33,826 bases of DNA from Myxococcales bacterium UBA1238 (GTDB taxonomy: Bacteria; Myxococcota_A; Bradymonadia; UBA7976; UBA1532): assembly GCA_002309015.1 (NCBI GenBank), contig DBWM01000037.1:132404-166229 (forward strand). Direction: 5' to 3'. Below are positions 15,657 through 24,709 of this stretch, in pieces. How positions within the stretch are numbered: the first letter of the stretch is position 1; every line of letters begins with the position of its first letter. Position numbers and translations under genes: made by a program. Under the pieces are notes generated by a model that ran no database searches, was not told where the DNA came from, and saw only the letters and a list, made by a program, of their open reading frames with translations.

Positions 15657-18236
15657 ATGCGCGCAACTACCACGATGGCCTTAGCGGCCATGCTCGCCTG
15701 CATGCAGGCCTGTGACGACGAAGGTAAGGAACTCATCCCCTACCATAATCCTTATGGCCAGGATGCCCAGCCGAATGACGATGCAAATCTGTCGAAGGAA
15801 GATGCGGGAACGAGCGATTCAGCAATCGAAGATACCCAGGTGACCGACGTGGATTTGCCGGATGGCGATGAGGATGCCGGTGACGACGATGGGGCTCTGC
15901 CGGACGGCGATGTGGACGCTGAGGACGGCGATGTGGACGCTGAAGACGGCGAAGTGATCGATCCGGTGACTCCACCCGATTATGCGCAGGTGGCGGCCGC
16001 ATCGGAGGCGGGGAAGACTTACTTTGTCTGGGCGCAGGAGAAGGAGCTGAAGCTCCGTATTTACGGTCTGGACGGCGAATTCGAGGGAGAGGCCCAGGTC
16101 ATCGATACCCTTGAGTTTGAGCCTACATCGGTTCAAGCGGTCACAGCCGACGGGGTACCCTGGGTGGCGGTCGGTGCAGAGGGCGAGCAGATCCTGTTGT
16201 ATCAGGCGGATTACTGGGAAGATACCAGGCTCACACTGCCTTTGTACGGCGAGCCGAAGATCGCAAAGGCCGCCGATAAACTGTTTGTGGCGGGTAAAAA
16301 TGAGGATGGTGTTTTGTCCTGGATGCTGATCAGCGCCAACGACATCCAGACGAGCCTTCGCCCCATCATCGTCGATGACGGCGGTCTTCCGTTTCCTGAC
16401 GACGTCATCGGCATCAAGTCGGCCGTCATCATGCGCAAGGCCATGGACGGCCAATGCGTCTATCTCGACACAGATGCCAATCCTTTGGGGAACTTCCCCT
16501 GTTTAAGCGCGCTCGGCATGATGGTCTCCGACGGCGAGACCGCGCTTTTGTCGCACGATCAGGTGGCCACATCCAGCCAATATAACGCAGATGGCACCGT
16601 CACCCTGCTGACCACCATGAGCCCCCTTTTTGGTGCCGACAGCGGCGGTCACTACTTTATCGCGAATCCAGAGAGCGATAACGCGCAGTCGTTGCAAAGG
16701 GTCGACGGCTACCGCGTCACATACGGGCGCAACATTCGCGGCGAGGACGTGTGGAACAACCACATGCAGCTCTATATCGCGACGGTCGACACGCTTTGGA
16801 CCAGTGGAGGCTGGCAGGGGATTCAACCCTGGCAGAACGATACCCGGCTCGCCATCTGCGACCATTGCGTTTCAGCGGGCAGTCAATGCAGAGAAACGCC
16901 GGGAGAAGGCGAAGCTGTGCTGCTGCGATTCGATGAAAAGGGCGAGACCTTCCTGACCAAGATGCCCGTGTTCCAAAGATGCTGGATCAATGCGAGCGAT
17001 CCCTATGCGCTTGAAATCGATCGCACCTGCACACCAGCGGTGGAACAATGCGATGGACTCGATCAAGACTGCAACGGGGAGCCCGATAACGGGCTTTGCT
17101 GTTCCAACGAGGCGAACGAGAACGGGATCGACCGCCCGTTTAATCCGGGTGGTGAGGTCACGGCCCTCGCGGTCACCGACGTCGAGAATGGGGATGCCTA
17201 CCGCGTAGCCGTCAGGGTCGGCGAACATACCTGGCCTTTTTACGTGCTTTATTTCAATGGTGAGATCCCCATGACCCCGTTCACGCAGCTGGTCGATAAG
17301 GATGATCCCGACAACAGTGCGGTCGAGGATTTTGTCATCAGGGATGCGACGGATCTATTGGGTGTTCAGGCCACCGGCGGCACCACAGCCTTCGTGGGAT
17401 ACGATACCGAAGGGCAATTGAGTGTATGGTGGGCTCACCGCACAAGAAAGCTGAAAAACAAGGTGAAGATCGATTGCGACAAGCTGCTTGCTTTCGATAC
17501 CACCAACACCCATGGCGATCAGGAGTCGCTCTTGATCGTTTGTTCCGACAAGATATTGCGTTATTACGCCGAGGCCACCGTCGAAGATGAAAGCTATACA
17601 CCGGGTATCTTTGCGAATGGCGTCGATGTTCGCTGGGCCACGCTGACGAGAACCGCGACGGGTATTCTGAGCGTCCTCATTGGATACAAGTCTTCTGCGG
17701 GCAACTGGAAGATGGCCACCTACACCTACACTGCATCGAGCCGCCGCTTTATGGAATCGACCGTCGTCTACAACAGCTTAAAGGATTTGAGTACAGAGGA
17801 TGATTTCAAGGATCCGATCCAAATGCACCAGATCATGGGTCGTGCGCCGGTCCAGCTGCGTGAGGGCAAGAACGCGCGGCTTCGGATCAATACGCCCTAT
17901 GGATACAAATGGCAGGAGATCGTGACCACACCCAATCCCTCGCAGGTTCGCTACGCCGTGCCGACCTATAAGGTGGTCACCAGCGGTCCTTACGAATATG
18001 GCGGCAAGACGGGCACCGGCTTCTGGGTCACCAACGTGAAGGGCGAAGGCGGCCATTACAATCTCTGGACGACTGAACCCACTTTTGTCTGGGATGGCCC
18101 CGAACCCATGTGGGCGGTCAACCGCGGACGCCTGAGCGCATCAACCGAAGCTCAGGATGTGGCCGTTTACGTCGTGCCCGATGAGGAAGATCCCGATATC
18201 TGGCATATGATCACCCGCCAGACCACCTGCCGCTGA
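15657..18236 (+). CDS. Large secreted lipoprotein with an Asp-rich linker and one MopE-type metal-binding motif
   Basis: The 859-residue product is preceded by a strong AAAGGAG site. It begins with a lipoprotein-type signal (MALAAMLACMQAC); either Cys15 or Cys19 could be lipidated and the lipobox is not canonical. Residues about 20-105 form a very acidic linker, containing the tandem DGDVDAE repeated twice (bases about 15905-15955). The rest is long, with alternating hydrophobic strands and Asp/Gly turns, suggestive of a beta-propeller or beta-rich surface protein. I recognise no enzyme motif. CDGLDQDCNGEPDNGLCC, encoded at about 17049-17103, is the Asp/Cys motif of MopE, a copper- and calcium-binding surface protein. 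Further cysteine pairs (CDHC; CRETPGEGEA) flank it. A strong terminator follows the stop. The role is likely a cell-surface binding protein; the ligand is unknown. Confidence 0.85.
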   Translation: MRATTTMALAAMLACMQACDDEGKELIPYHNPYGQDAQPNDDANLSKEDAGTSDSAIEDTQVTDVDLPDGDEDAGDDDGALPDGDVDAEDGDVDAEDGEVIDPVTPPDYAQVAAASEAGKTYFVWAQEKELKLRIYGLDGEFEGEAQVIDTLEFEPTSVQAVTADGVPWVAVGAEGEQILLYQADYWEDTRLTLPLYGEPKIAKAADKLFVAGKNEDGVLSWMLISANDIQTSLRPIIVDDGGLPFPDDVIGIKSAVIMRKAMDGQCVYLDTDANPLGNFPCLSALGMMVSDGETALLSHDQVATSSQYNADGTVTLLTTMSPLFGADSGGHYFIANPESDNAQSLQRVDGYRVTYGRNIRGEDVWNNHMQLYIATVDTLWTSGGWQGIQPWQNDTRLAICDHCVSAGSQCRETPGEGEAVLLRFDEKGETFLTKMPVFQRCWINASDPYALEIDRTCTPAVEQCDGLDQDCNGEPDNGLCCSNEANENGIDRPFNPGGEVTALAVTDVENGDAYRVAVRVGEHTWPFYVLYFNGEIPMTPFTQLVDKDDPDNSAVEDFVIRDATDLLGVQATGGTTAFVGYDTEGQLSVWWAHRTRKLKNKVKIDCDKLLAFDTTNTHGDQESLLIVCSDKILRYYAEATVEDESYTPGIFANGVDVRWATLTRTATGILSVLIGYKSSAGNWKMATYTYTASSRRFMESTVVYNSLKDLSTEDDFKDPIQMHQIMGRAPVQLREGKNARLRINTPYGYKWQEIVTTPNPSQVRYAVPTYKVVTSGPYEYGGKTGTGFWVTNVKGEGGHYNLWTTEPTFVWDGPEPMWAVNRGRLSASTEAQDVAVYVVPDEEDPDIWHMITRQTTCR

Positions 18237-18248
18237 TCCTTCCTTTGA

Positions 18249-18286
18249 GGCCTCTGCATCGTACTGCAGGGGCCTTTTTGTTTTTT
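18249..18286 (+). terminator. Strong intrinsic terminator
   Basis: GGCCTCTGCA (18249-18258), a six-base loop, and TGCAGGGGCC (18265-18274) form a 10-bp stem with one G-T wobble. TTTTTGTTTTTT (18275-18286) follows. It lies 13 bases after the stop of the large lipoprotein gene and separates it from the next gene. Confidence 0.9.
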
Positions 18287-18322
18287 CCCGCCTTGATCGC
18301 GTTATTTCCGTTTCTTTTTTGC

Positions 18323-18351
18323 TTGATTTGAACCTCTTGTTCGTTTTTACT
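18323..18351 (+). promoter_or_regulatory. Candidate promoter of the 18404 gene
   Basis: TTGATT (18323-18328) and TTTACT (18346-18351) are 17 bases apart, each matching four of six sigma70 consensus positions. The element sits immediately after a strong terminator, which supports an independent transcription unit starting about 45 bases before the ATG at 18404. Confidence 0.4.
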
Positions 18352-18403
18352 CGCGGGCAGGTTTTAAACTTCGTTCACCACAACCCGTTTAAAGGAAACG
18401 ATC

Positions 18404-18898
18404 ATGGCCAACCGAGTCAACAAAGCATTGGATGCTGCCCAGGTAACTTCCGTTCGCAATCACCTCTCCGACGTATTGACCGATCTCCGCAATACCTGCG
18501 TGGTGATGACTGCAGACGAACGTCAGATGATCCCAAAGGCGAGAAAGAACTTCGAGAAGTTCCTCAAGATCGAACTTCAGGTCGCAGCTGAGCGCGGCAT
18601 CAACATTCCTGCCTACCCAGTGGACGACATCAAGAACGATCTGCTCGTGCAGGAAGAGATGAGCTTGCTGATGGATCAAATCAGCACCCTCTACACCATG
18701 ATCTGCGATACCTACCGTTGTGCCCGCTCCGAGGCCTGGGAGGCCTTCCTGAACCATTACCACGTCTTAAACGCATTAGCGATTCAGGATCCCGAATTAA
18801 AGACCCGCATGAAGCCGATCATCGAATTCATGAGCCACAGTTCCCGCAAATCTGACGACTCAGATGACAATGGTACCGGGATCAAAGAGATCGAGTAA
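18404..18898 (+). CDS. Small helical protein of unknown function
   Basis: I do not recognise this 164-residue protein. AAAGGA lies before the ATG. The product is predicted mostly alpha-helical, e.g. NKALDAAQVTSVRNHLSDVLTDLRNTCVVMTADERQM and EEMSLLMDQISTLYTMICDTYRCARSEAWEAFLNHYHVLNAL. It has no signal peptide or membrane segment, three cysteines, and a disordered acidic Ser/Asp tail (SHSSRKSDDSDDNGTG). It has its own candidate promoter and an upstream terminator, and no same-strand partner. A cytoplasmic structural or regulatory role is possible; none can be assigned. Confidence 0.8.
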   Translation: MANRVNKALDAAQVTSVRNHLSDVLTDLRNTCVVMTADERQMIPKARKNFEKFLKIELQVAAERGINIPAYPVDDIKNDLLVQEEMSLLMDQISTLYTMICDTYRCARSEAWEAFLNHYHVLNALAIQDPELKTRMKPIIEFMSHSSRKSDDSDDNGTGIKEIE

Positions 18899-19218
18899 CC
18901 GCACGGCTCACCCATTCTCTCCCGCCTGAAAGCCTGCCTTCCTTTTAAACGATCCCTTTCAGTTTGAAACATCATCCCGATAACGGCGACGAGCTTTGCA
19001 CAATGCGCTGCGAGCGACTGTATGCCTGCGAGCAACGATGCAATCCTTGCCAGCGAGAAATGGATGATGGTGATGGGGTGATCGGGTGATGGTTTGCGAA
19101 GGATGCAATTCTTCGCTGGATTGAATTCAATCCTCTCCCACCAGAAACCAAAGCATCCAAAGTGAGCCTCAAATGATGCATCTGGAATGAATATATGGAG
19201 CTCGTGAGAGGCCCCCAT
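18899..19218. other. Convergent spacer of 320 bases with inverted repeats
   Basis: The spacer lies between the tail of the 18404 gene and the tail of uvrC. It holds a perfect 16-base palindrome GGATTGAATTCAATCC (19118-19133). It also holds a longer inverted repeat CCAGCGA (19050-19056) / TCGCTGG (19113-19119). A short run of imperfect GGTGATGGG repeats lies at about 19066-19092. No classical T-tailed terminator is seen and no open frame is convincing. Confidence 0.5.
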
Positions 19219-21060
19219 TTACTCGCCCCCATCCCCGTTTAATGCCTCTAGGATCCTTTCGGCGAGCGCTGGATGGAGGTGATCGATCTCGCAGAGCTCA
19301 TCGATGCTGGCCTGCCTGATCGCTTTGATGCTGCCGAAGCGTTGTAATAAAGCCTGGCGGAGTTTGGGGCCTACGCCGGGGATGCGGTCGAGTTCGGAGG
19401 TGAGGGTGGACTGGTTTCGGAGTTTTCTGTGGAAGGTGATCGCGAAACGGTGGGCTTCATCGCGGATTTCGGTCAGGATGTGGTAGGCATCGGTGTGAAG
19501 TTGAAGGGGGATCGGATCCTTGATGTTGGGCAGAAAAACGCGTTCAGGGGAGCGCATCATATCGCCCTTGTGATCCTCTCCAATGTTTCTCGATTTGGCT
19601 AAACCGCAAACATCGATGTCAGAAACGTTTAATTCTTTGAAGACCTCGAGGGCCTTGCTGAGCTGGCCCTTGCCGCCGTCCACCACGATCAGATCGGGTC
19701 TCTCTTCATCTTCATGTTGCAGCCGGCGCATGAGGGTTTCGCGCATCATGCCAAAGTCATTGGTGCCCTCGATGGTTTGGATCTTGAAATGGCGATAATC
19801 CTTTTTAGAAGGAAAGCCGTCTTTAAAGACCACCTGCGAGGCTACGGGGTTGGCGCCCTGGAAGATCGAGATGTCGTAGCATTCGATGCGTCTTGGCAGG
19901 TTCTTTAAGCGGAGCTTCTGCTTCAACCATTTTAACCCCTTCTCGCGGGTCTTGTCGGTCTCCTCCTCCTGATTGAAAGCCTGCACCGCGTTCCTCTCGG
20001 CCATCTCGAGCAGCTTCACATTCTGGCCGCGCTTAGGGCAAAGAATCCTGACCTTTCTTCCCTTTAATTCGGTCAGGCGTTCCTCCAATGCTTCGGCATC
20101 TTCCAGTTCCTGGCGCAGCAGAATCTCATTGGGGATCACGGCCCCACCGCTGTAGAGCTGGTTTAAAAAGCTGCTTAAGAGCTCTTCATCGGGGGCTACC
20201 GCGTCCTTGTAGGCATAATGGCGGATGCCTTCGGTGCGGCCCTTGCGGATTTCGACCAGGGTGATCTGGATGCGATCCTCTAATCTGTAGAGACCGAGCA
20301 CATCGCGATCGATCGCGTTAAACTGGATGAGCGTCTGAGGCTCCATCACATTTTTGATCGCGATCATGCGGTCGCGGAGCGTTGCTGCCCTCTCAAACTG
20401 GAGTTCCTCTGCGGCCTCCTCCATCTCGATCTGCAACTGCTTTAGGAGCTCCTGATATTTGCCCTGCAAAAAGAGGATCGTCTCCCGCACATGCTCCGCA
20501 TATTCCCTTGCGTCTACGGGAAGGCAGCAGGGGCCCAAACATCTTTTAATCTGATATTGAAGGCAGGGGCGCGAGCGGTTCTTTAAAGTCTGATCGTCGC
20601 AGCTTCGGATCTGAAAGGCGCGTTCAACGGTTTTCAGCGTCTCACGAACATGGGATGCCACGTGATAAGGCCCAAAATACCGCGCCCCATCCTTTTTGGG
20701 TTTGCGGACCACTTCGATCCTCGGCCATAAGGAAGCCTCGTCGATGCGCAGATGAAGGAAGTTTTTGTCGTCCTTCAACATGACATTGAACGGCGGCTGA
20801 TGCTTCTTGATCAGCTCGTTTTCCAGGATGAGCGCTTCTTTTTCGTTGGCTGTGATGACGACCTCGAGATCCTTTAAATATTGCCCCAGGAACGGCACAA
20901 AATACCGATTGTCGGATGAGGCGCCAAAATATTGCCGAAGCCGGTTTCTTAAATGCAGCGCCTTGCCCACATAAATGATTTTATCGCCCTCCCCCTTCAT
21001 GATGTAGACGCCGGGCTCGGTGGGGATCTTTTCGAGATCAGTGGAAGGATCGAAAGGCAT
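19219..21060 (-). CDS. uvrC: Excinuclease ABC subunit C
   Basis: UvrC makes the two incisions around damaged DNA after UvrA/UvrB loading. The 613-residue protein has the N-terminal GIY-YIG nuclease (EPGVYIMKGEGDKIIYVGKALHLRNRLRQYF, about 15-45). A cysteine cluster follows (CLQYQIKRCLGPCC, about 167-180), then a UVR motif that contacts UvrB (EEAAEELQFERAATLRDRM, about 215-233). Next is the RNase-H-like second nuclease (RIECYDIS; DLIVVDGGKGQLSKAL), and last a C-terminal helix-hairpin-helix pair (ELDRIPGVGPKLRQALLQRFGSIKAI). Length and order are normal. It follows uvrB by 55 bases on the same strand, probably as the last gene of a cysS-uvrB-uvrC operon. Confidence 0.97.
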   Translation of the reverse strand: MPFDPSTDLEKIPTEPGVYIMKGEGDKIIYVGKALHLRNRLRQYFGASSDNRYFVPFLGQYLKDLEVVITANEKEALILENELIKKHQPPFNVMLKDDKNFLHLRIDEASLWPRIEVVRKPKKDGARYFGPYHVASHVRETLKTVERAFQIRSCDDQTLKNRSRPCLQYQIKRCLGPCCLPVDAREYAEHVRETILFLQGKYQELLKQLQIEMEEAAEELQFERAATLRDRMIAIKNVMEPQTLIQFNAIDRDVLGLYRLEDRIQITLVEIRKGRTEGIRHYAYKDAVAPDEELLSSFLNQLYSGGAVIPNEILLRQELEDAEALEERLTELKGRKVRILCPKRGQNVKLLEMAERNAVQAFNQEEETDKTREKGLKWLKQKLRLKNLPRRIECYDISIFQGANPVASQVVFKDGFPSKKDYRHFKIQTIEGTNDFGMMRETLMRRLQHEDEERPDLIVVDGGKGQLSKALEVFKELNVSDIDVCGLAKSRNIGEDHKGDMMRSPERVFLPNIKDPIPLQLHTDAYHILTEIRDEAHRFAITFHRKLRNQSTLTSELDRIPGVGPKLRQALLQRFGSIKAIRQASIDELCEIDHLHPALAERILEALNGDGGE

Positions 21061-21115
21061 GATGGGTTCCTTTTTGAGGTGAAAGGGATCAAAGGAGGGG
21101 ACGGCTTGAATACTC

Positions 21116-23191
21116 TTATGACCAGGAAAGAATCAAGAGCTCGACTTTCTTTAAAGCATCGCGCGTGAGGGCGGCTTCTTCGAACTGGAGGGCTTTGGCC
21201 TGCTCCTTCATCAAACGGCGCAAGGCGTCGGCTTTTTGCTGAAGCTGTTCCAGGGTGATCGCTTCGCCCTTTGAGAACGAGGCCTCGGTCTTTGAAGCGC
21301 GTTTGGAAGGCGTGCGGGCAGAAGAGGATCCTTTTTTGGCGTTCCCCCCTTTTTTGCCCGGCTTAAAGGTCGCCTCATCCATCCCCGAAGCTTCGATGTC
21401 TTCCGTAAGATCGAAGATTTTCTTTTTAACGGTCCGGGGTACGATGTGGTGCGCTTCGTTGTAGGCGGCCTGTAGTTCGCGTCTGCGGTTCGTCTCCTTT
21501 AGGGCGCCCTCGATCGATTTCGTGATGTTGTCGGCGTATAGGAGCACACGGCCTTCGGCGTTGCGGGCAGCGCGGCCGATGGTCTGAATGAGCGACGTCT
21601 GATTGCGAAGGAATCCTTCCTTGTCGGCATCGAGAATGGCGACGAGGCCCACCTCGGGCAAGTCGAGACCTTCACGCAAAAGATTGATGCCGACCAGCAC
21701 ATCGAACTCGCCGAGCCTCAGATCGCGAAGGATCGAGGTGCGCTCCAATGTGTCGATATCGGCGTGAAGATAGCGCGCGTTGACCCCAATCTCGCCCAGA
21801 TAATCCGTAAAATCTTCGGCCATCCTCTTGGTTAATGTGGTGACCAAAACCCGAAGCCCTCTGGCTACGGTCTCTTTGATCTCGCCCAAAAGATCGTCCA
21901 CCTGCGTCGATGCGGGCCTCACCTCGCAGAGAGGATCCAATAGACCCGTGGGACGGATGATCTGCTCCACGATTACCCCCATCGCCTTGTCGAGCTCATA
22001 TTGGGCGGGTGTTGCGGAGATATAAATGGCCTGATTCACCCTCGATTCAAACTCCTCGAAGGTAAGAGGGCGATTATCGAGAGCACTGGGCAGACGGAAG
22101 CCGTACTCCACAAGGTTCATCTTGCGGGAACGATCGCCTTTATACATCCCCCCGACCTGAGGGAGCGTGACGTGGCTTTCATCCACGATCAGCAGCCAAT
22201 CGGATGGAAAATAATCGAGCAAACAAGGGGGTGGCTCCCCCGTTGCCCTCCCTGTCAGATGACGACTGTAATGCTCGATGCCATTGCAGCGACCAAACTG
22301 CTCCAACTGTTCCAGATCGAACGAAGTACGCTGCTCCAATCGCTCGCGCTCGAGCAGTTTGCCTTCCGACTCCAATTCGATCAACCGCTCGCGCAGTTCC
22401 TCTCGTATCGACGAGATGGCCCGTTTGAGCTGGGCCTGCTCCACCACATAGTGCGAGGCCGGATAGATCGTCATCTGAGGCAGACTCGATCGTTTGATCC
22501 CCCTGAGCGGATCGACCTCAAAGATCGATTCGATCTCATCGCCGAAAAATTCCACTCGAATGGCAAAGGTATCCTGATCGGGCGGAAAGATCTCTACGAT
22601 GTCGCCCCGGACACGAAAGGTTCCTCTGTGAAAATCGTAGTCATTGCGCTCAAACTGGATATCGACCAAGCGCTCGAGTAAATCGTCTCTATCGAGGATC
22701 ATGCCCGGTTTTAAGCTGATGGTCTGCTCCTGATAGGACTCGACCGATCCGATGCCGTAAATGCATGAAACCGATGCTACGATGATCACATCGCGTCGCT
22801 CCAGAAGACTCCTTGTGGCCGAATGCCGCATACGATCGATTTCATCGTTGATGCGGGCATCTTTCTCGATGAAGGTATCTGTGGAGGGCACGTAAGCTTC
22901 AGGCTGATAATAGTCGTAGTAGCTGACGAAATAGTGAACGGCATTATGGGGGAAGAGTTCTTTTAATTCGGAATGCAGCTGAGCGGCGAGGGTCTTGTTG
23001 TGGGCGAGGACCAGGGTGGGCTTGTTGGTCCTCGCGATCACATTGGCGACTGTAAAGGTTTTACCTGATCCGGTGACGCCGAGAAGGACCTGATGCTTCT
23101 GACCCCTCCCGACGCCTTGAACCAATGTATCGATCGCTTTGGGTTGATCGCCGCAGGGCTGCATTTCGGAGATGAGCTCGAAATGCTCCAT
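21116..23191 (-). CDS. uvrB: Excinuclease ABC subunit B
   Basis: UvrB is the damage-verifying helicase of nucleotide excision repair. The 691 residues show Walker A GVTGSGKTFT (about 38-47), the beta-hairpin region YYDYYQPEAYVPSTDTFIEKD, the DEAD-type VDESHV, and motif QTIGRAARN. A C-terminal UVR motif (LQQKADALRRLMKEQAKALQFEEAALTRD) binds UvrC. Before it lies a Lys/Ser/Thr-rich linker of about 40 residues (KPGKKGGNAKKGSSSART and onward), a little longer and more basic than usual. An AAGGAGG ribosome site lies inside the end of cysS, 11 bases before the start, so translation is closely linked to cysS. Confidence 0.98.
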   Translation of the reverse strand: MEHFELISEMQPCGDQPKAIDTLVQGVGRGQKHQVLLGVTGSGKTFTVANVIARTNKPTLVLAHNKTLAAQLHSELKELFPHNAVHYFVSYYDYYQPEAYVPSTDTFIEKDARINDEIDRMRHSATRSLLERRDVIIVASVSCIYGIGSVESYQEQTISLKPGMILDRDDLLERLVDIQFERNDYDFHRGTFRVRGDIVEIFPPDQDTFAIRVEFFGDEIESIFEVDPLRGIKRSSLPQMTIYPASHYVVEQAQLKRAISSIREELRERLIELESEGKLLERERLEQRTSFDLEQLEQFGRCNGIEHYSRHLTGRATGEPPPCLLDYFPSDWLLIVDESHVTLPQVGGMYKGDRSRKMNLVEYGFRLPSALDNRPLTFEEFESRVNQAIYISATPAQYELDKAMGVIVEQIIRPTGLLDPLCEVRPASTQVDDLLGEIKETVARGLRVLVTTLTKRMAEDFTDYLGEIGVNARYLHADIDTLERTSILRDLRLGEFDVLVGINLLREGLDLPEVGLVAILDADKEGFLRNQTSLIQTIGRAARNAEGRVLLYADNITKSIEGALKETNRRRELQAAYNEAHHIVPRTVKKKIFDLTEDIEASGMDEATFKPGKKGGNAKKGSSSARTPSKRASKTEASFSKGEAITLEQLQQKADALRRLMKEQAKALQFEEAALTRDALKKVELLILSWS

Positions 23192-23197
23192 TGGGGA

Positions 23198-24691
23198 TCA
23201 CGCCTCCTTCGATTCCTCGTTCACCACGTCGTTGACGGCCCAGTCGGTCCCGCTCGGGCTGTCCATCAATACAACGCCTTTAGCCAGAAGCTCGTCGCGA
23301 ATCTCGTCGGCCTTTGCCCAGTTCTTGTCGTCGCGTGCAGCGAGCCGTTCGTCGATCTTCTGCTGGATCCAATCGAGGGAGACTCCGGCCCTCTTCGCCG
23401 CTTTTTCGCGATGCCTCGCCAGGTATTCCGCAGGGTTCTCGCCGAACATCCCGTAGACGTCGTCCAGTTTCTTGATCTTACCGAGAACCTCGATCGCGAC
23501 CATGCGCGCCATTGCCCGCTTCTTCTTCTTGGCAGCCGCGCATTCATTCAGGATCTTAAAGGCTTCAAACAGCGGCTCGATGGCACGGACCACGTTGAAG
23601 TCATCGTCCATCGCCTCGGTAAATTTGCCTTCAAATCCGTCGATGAACGCCTGCTCGGGCAGAGGCCCTGCAACGGTCTCGGAAGATTCATCGATCAATG
23701 CCTGCGCCTTCTTTAAGGTCTCGTAAAAATACGCCACCTTTGCGGCCGCTTCATTTAACGATGCCGTGCTGAAGTTGATCGGGTTCTTGTAATGGGTGGA
23801 CGACATCATGAACCAGCGCAGAACCAGAGGCTCGTAGCGGTCGAGGATTTCTTCGACGGAGAAGAAGTTACCGAGGGACTTCGACATCTTCTGCTTGTCG
23901 ATGTTGACGAAGCCATTATGCATGAAATACCGGACATATTGCTTGCCGGTAGCCCCTTCGGACTGCGCGATTTCATTCTCATGATGCGGGAAGACCAAAT
24001 CACGCCCGCCGCCGTGAATGTCGAAGGTCTCGCCCAATATCGACATGCTCATGGCCGAACATTCGATATGCCATCCGGGACGACCTTCTCCCCAGGGTGA
24101 GGTCCAGTGGGGTTCTCCCGGCTTCGATGCCTTCCAGACCGCGAAATCCATGGGATGACGCTTCTTCTGGTTCTCATCGACGCGCCCCGATGCCCCGGCC
24201 ATCATCTCGTCCTGACTGCGTTTAGACAGCTTGCCATATTGAGGGAACTTCTCGATCGAATAATAGACGTCGCCGTCTACAGGGTATGCTATCCCGCGAT
24301 CCACCAATCGCTGCACGAGGGCGATGATTTGGGGGATCGAGGTGCTCACCCTCGGCTCCACCGTAGGACGCAGGATGTTTAAAGCATCCATGTCTCTATA
24401 AAAATAGTCGATGTTCTCCTGCGCGAGCTCCATTGGGGTCATCCCGCGCTCCGCTCCCCTCGCGATCAGCTTATCATCCACATCTGTGAAATTGCGAACG
24501 TAGGTTACGTCGTAGCCGATGTACTTGAGGTAGCGGTAGACCAGATCGTAGACCACATAGCAACGCGCATGTCCCAGATGGCAACGATCATATGGCGTCA
24601 CCCCGCAGACATACATCCCCACCTTACCGGGGACCAATGGTTCGAATACACGCTTTTCACCGCTCTCGGTGTCCTGAATCTTAAGGGTCAT
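23198..24691 (-). CDS. cysS: Cysteinyl-tRNA synthetase
   Basis: CysS charges tRNA-Cys. I prefer the ATG at 24689-24691 (MTLKIQDTESGEKRVFEPL), giving 497 residues, because a GGAG lies 12 bases upstream. An in-frame ATG at 24709 would add six residues. The HIGH motif is HLGH within YVCGVTPYDRCHLGHARCYV, which also holds the first zinc-binding Cys. The second zinc site is WHIECSAM, and the family segment HPMDFAVWKASKPGEPHW precedes it. KMSKSLGNFF is the KMSKS loop. The DALR and anticodon-binding C-terminus is present (EARLxxRxxKNWAKADEIRDELLAKGVVLMDSPSGTDW). The stop is 6 bases before uvrB. Grouping of cysS with uvrBC is not a standard arrangement. Confidence 0.97.
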   Translation of the reverse strand: MTLKIQDTESGEKRVFEPLVPGKVGMYVCGVTPYDRCHLGHARCYVVYDLVYRYLKYIGYDVTYVRNFTDVDDKLIARGAERGMTPMELAQENIDYFYRDMDALNILRPTVEPRVSTSIPQIIALVQRLVDRGIAYPVDGDVYYSIEKFPQYGKLSKRSQDEMMAGASGRVDENQKKRHPMDFAVWKASKPGEPHWTSPWGEGRPGWHIECSAMSMSILGETFDIHGGGRDLVFPHHENEIAQSEGATGKQYVRYFMHNGFVNIDKQKMSKSLGNFFSVEEILDRYEPLVLRWFMMSSTHYKNPINFSTASLNEAAAKVAYFYETLKKAQALIDESSETVAGPLPEQAFIDGFEGKFTEAMDDDFNVVRAIEPLFEAFKILNECAAAKKKKRAMARMVAIEVLGKIKKLDDVYGMFGENPAEYLARHREKAAKRAGVSLDWIQQKIDERLAARDDKNWAKADEIRDELLAKGVVLMDSPSGTDWAVNDVVNEESKEA

Positions 24692-24709
24692 GATGGCTCT
24701 AGGCTCCAT

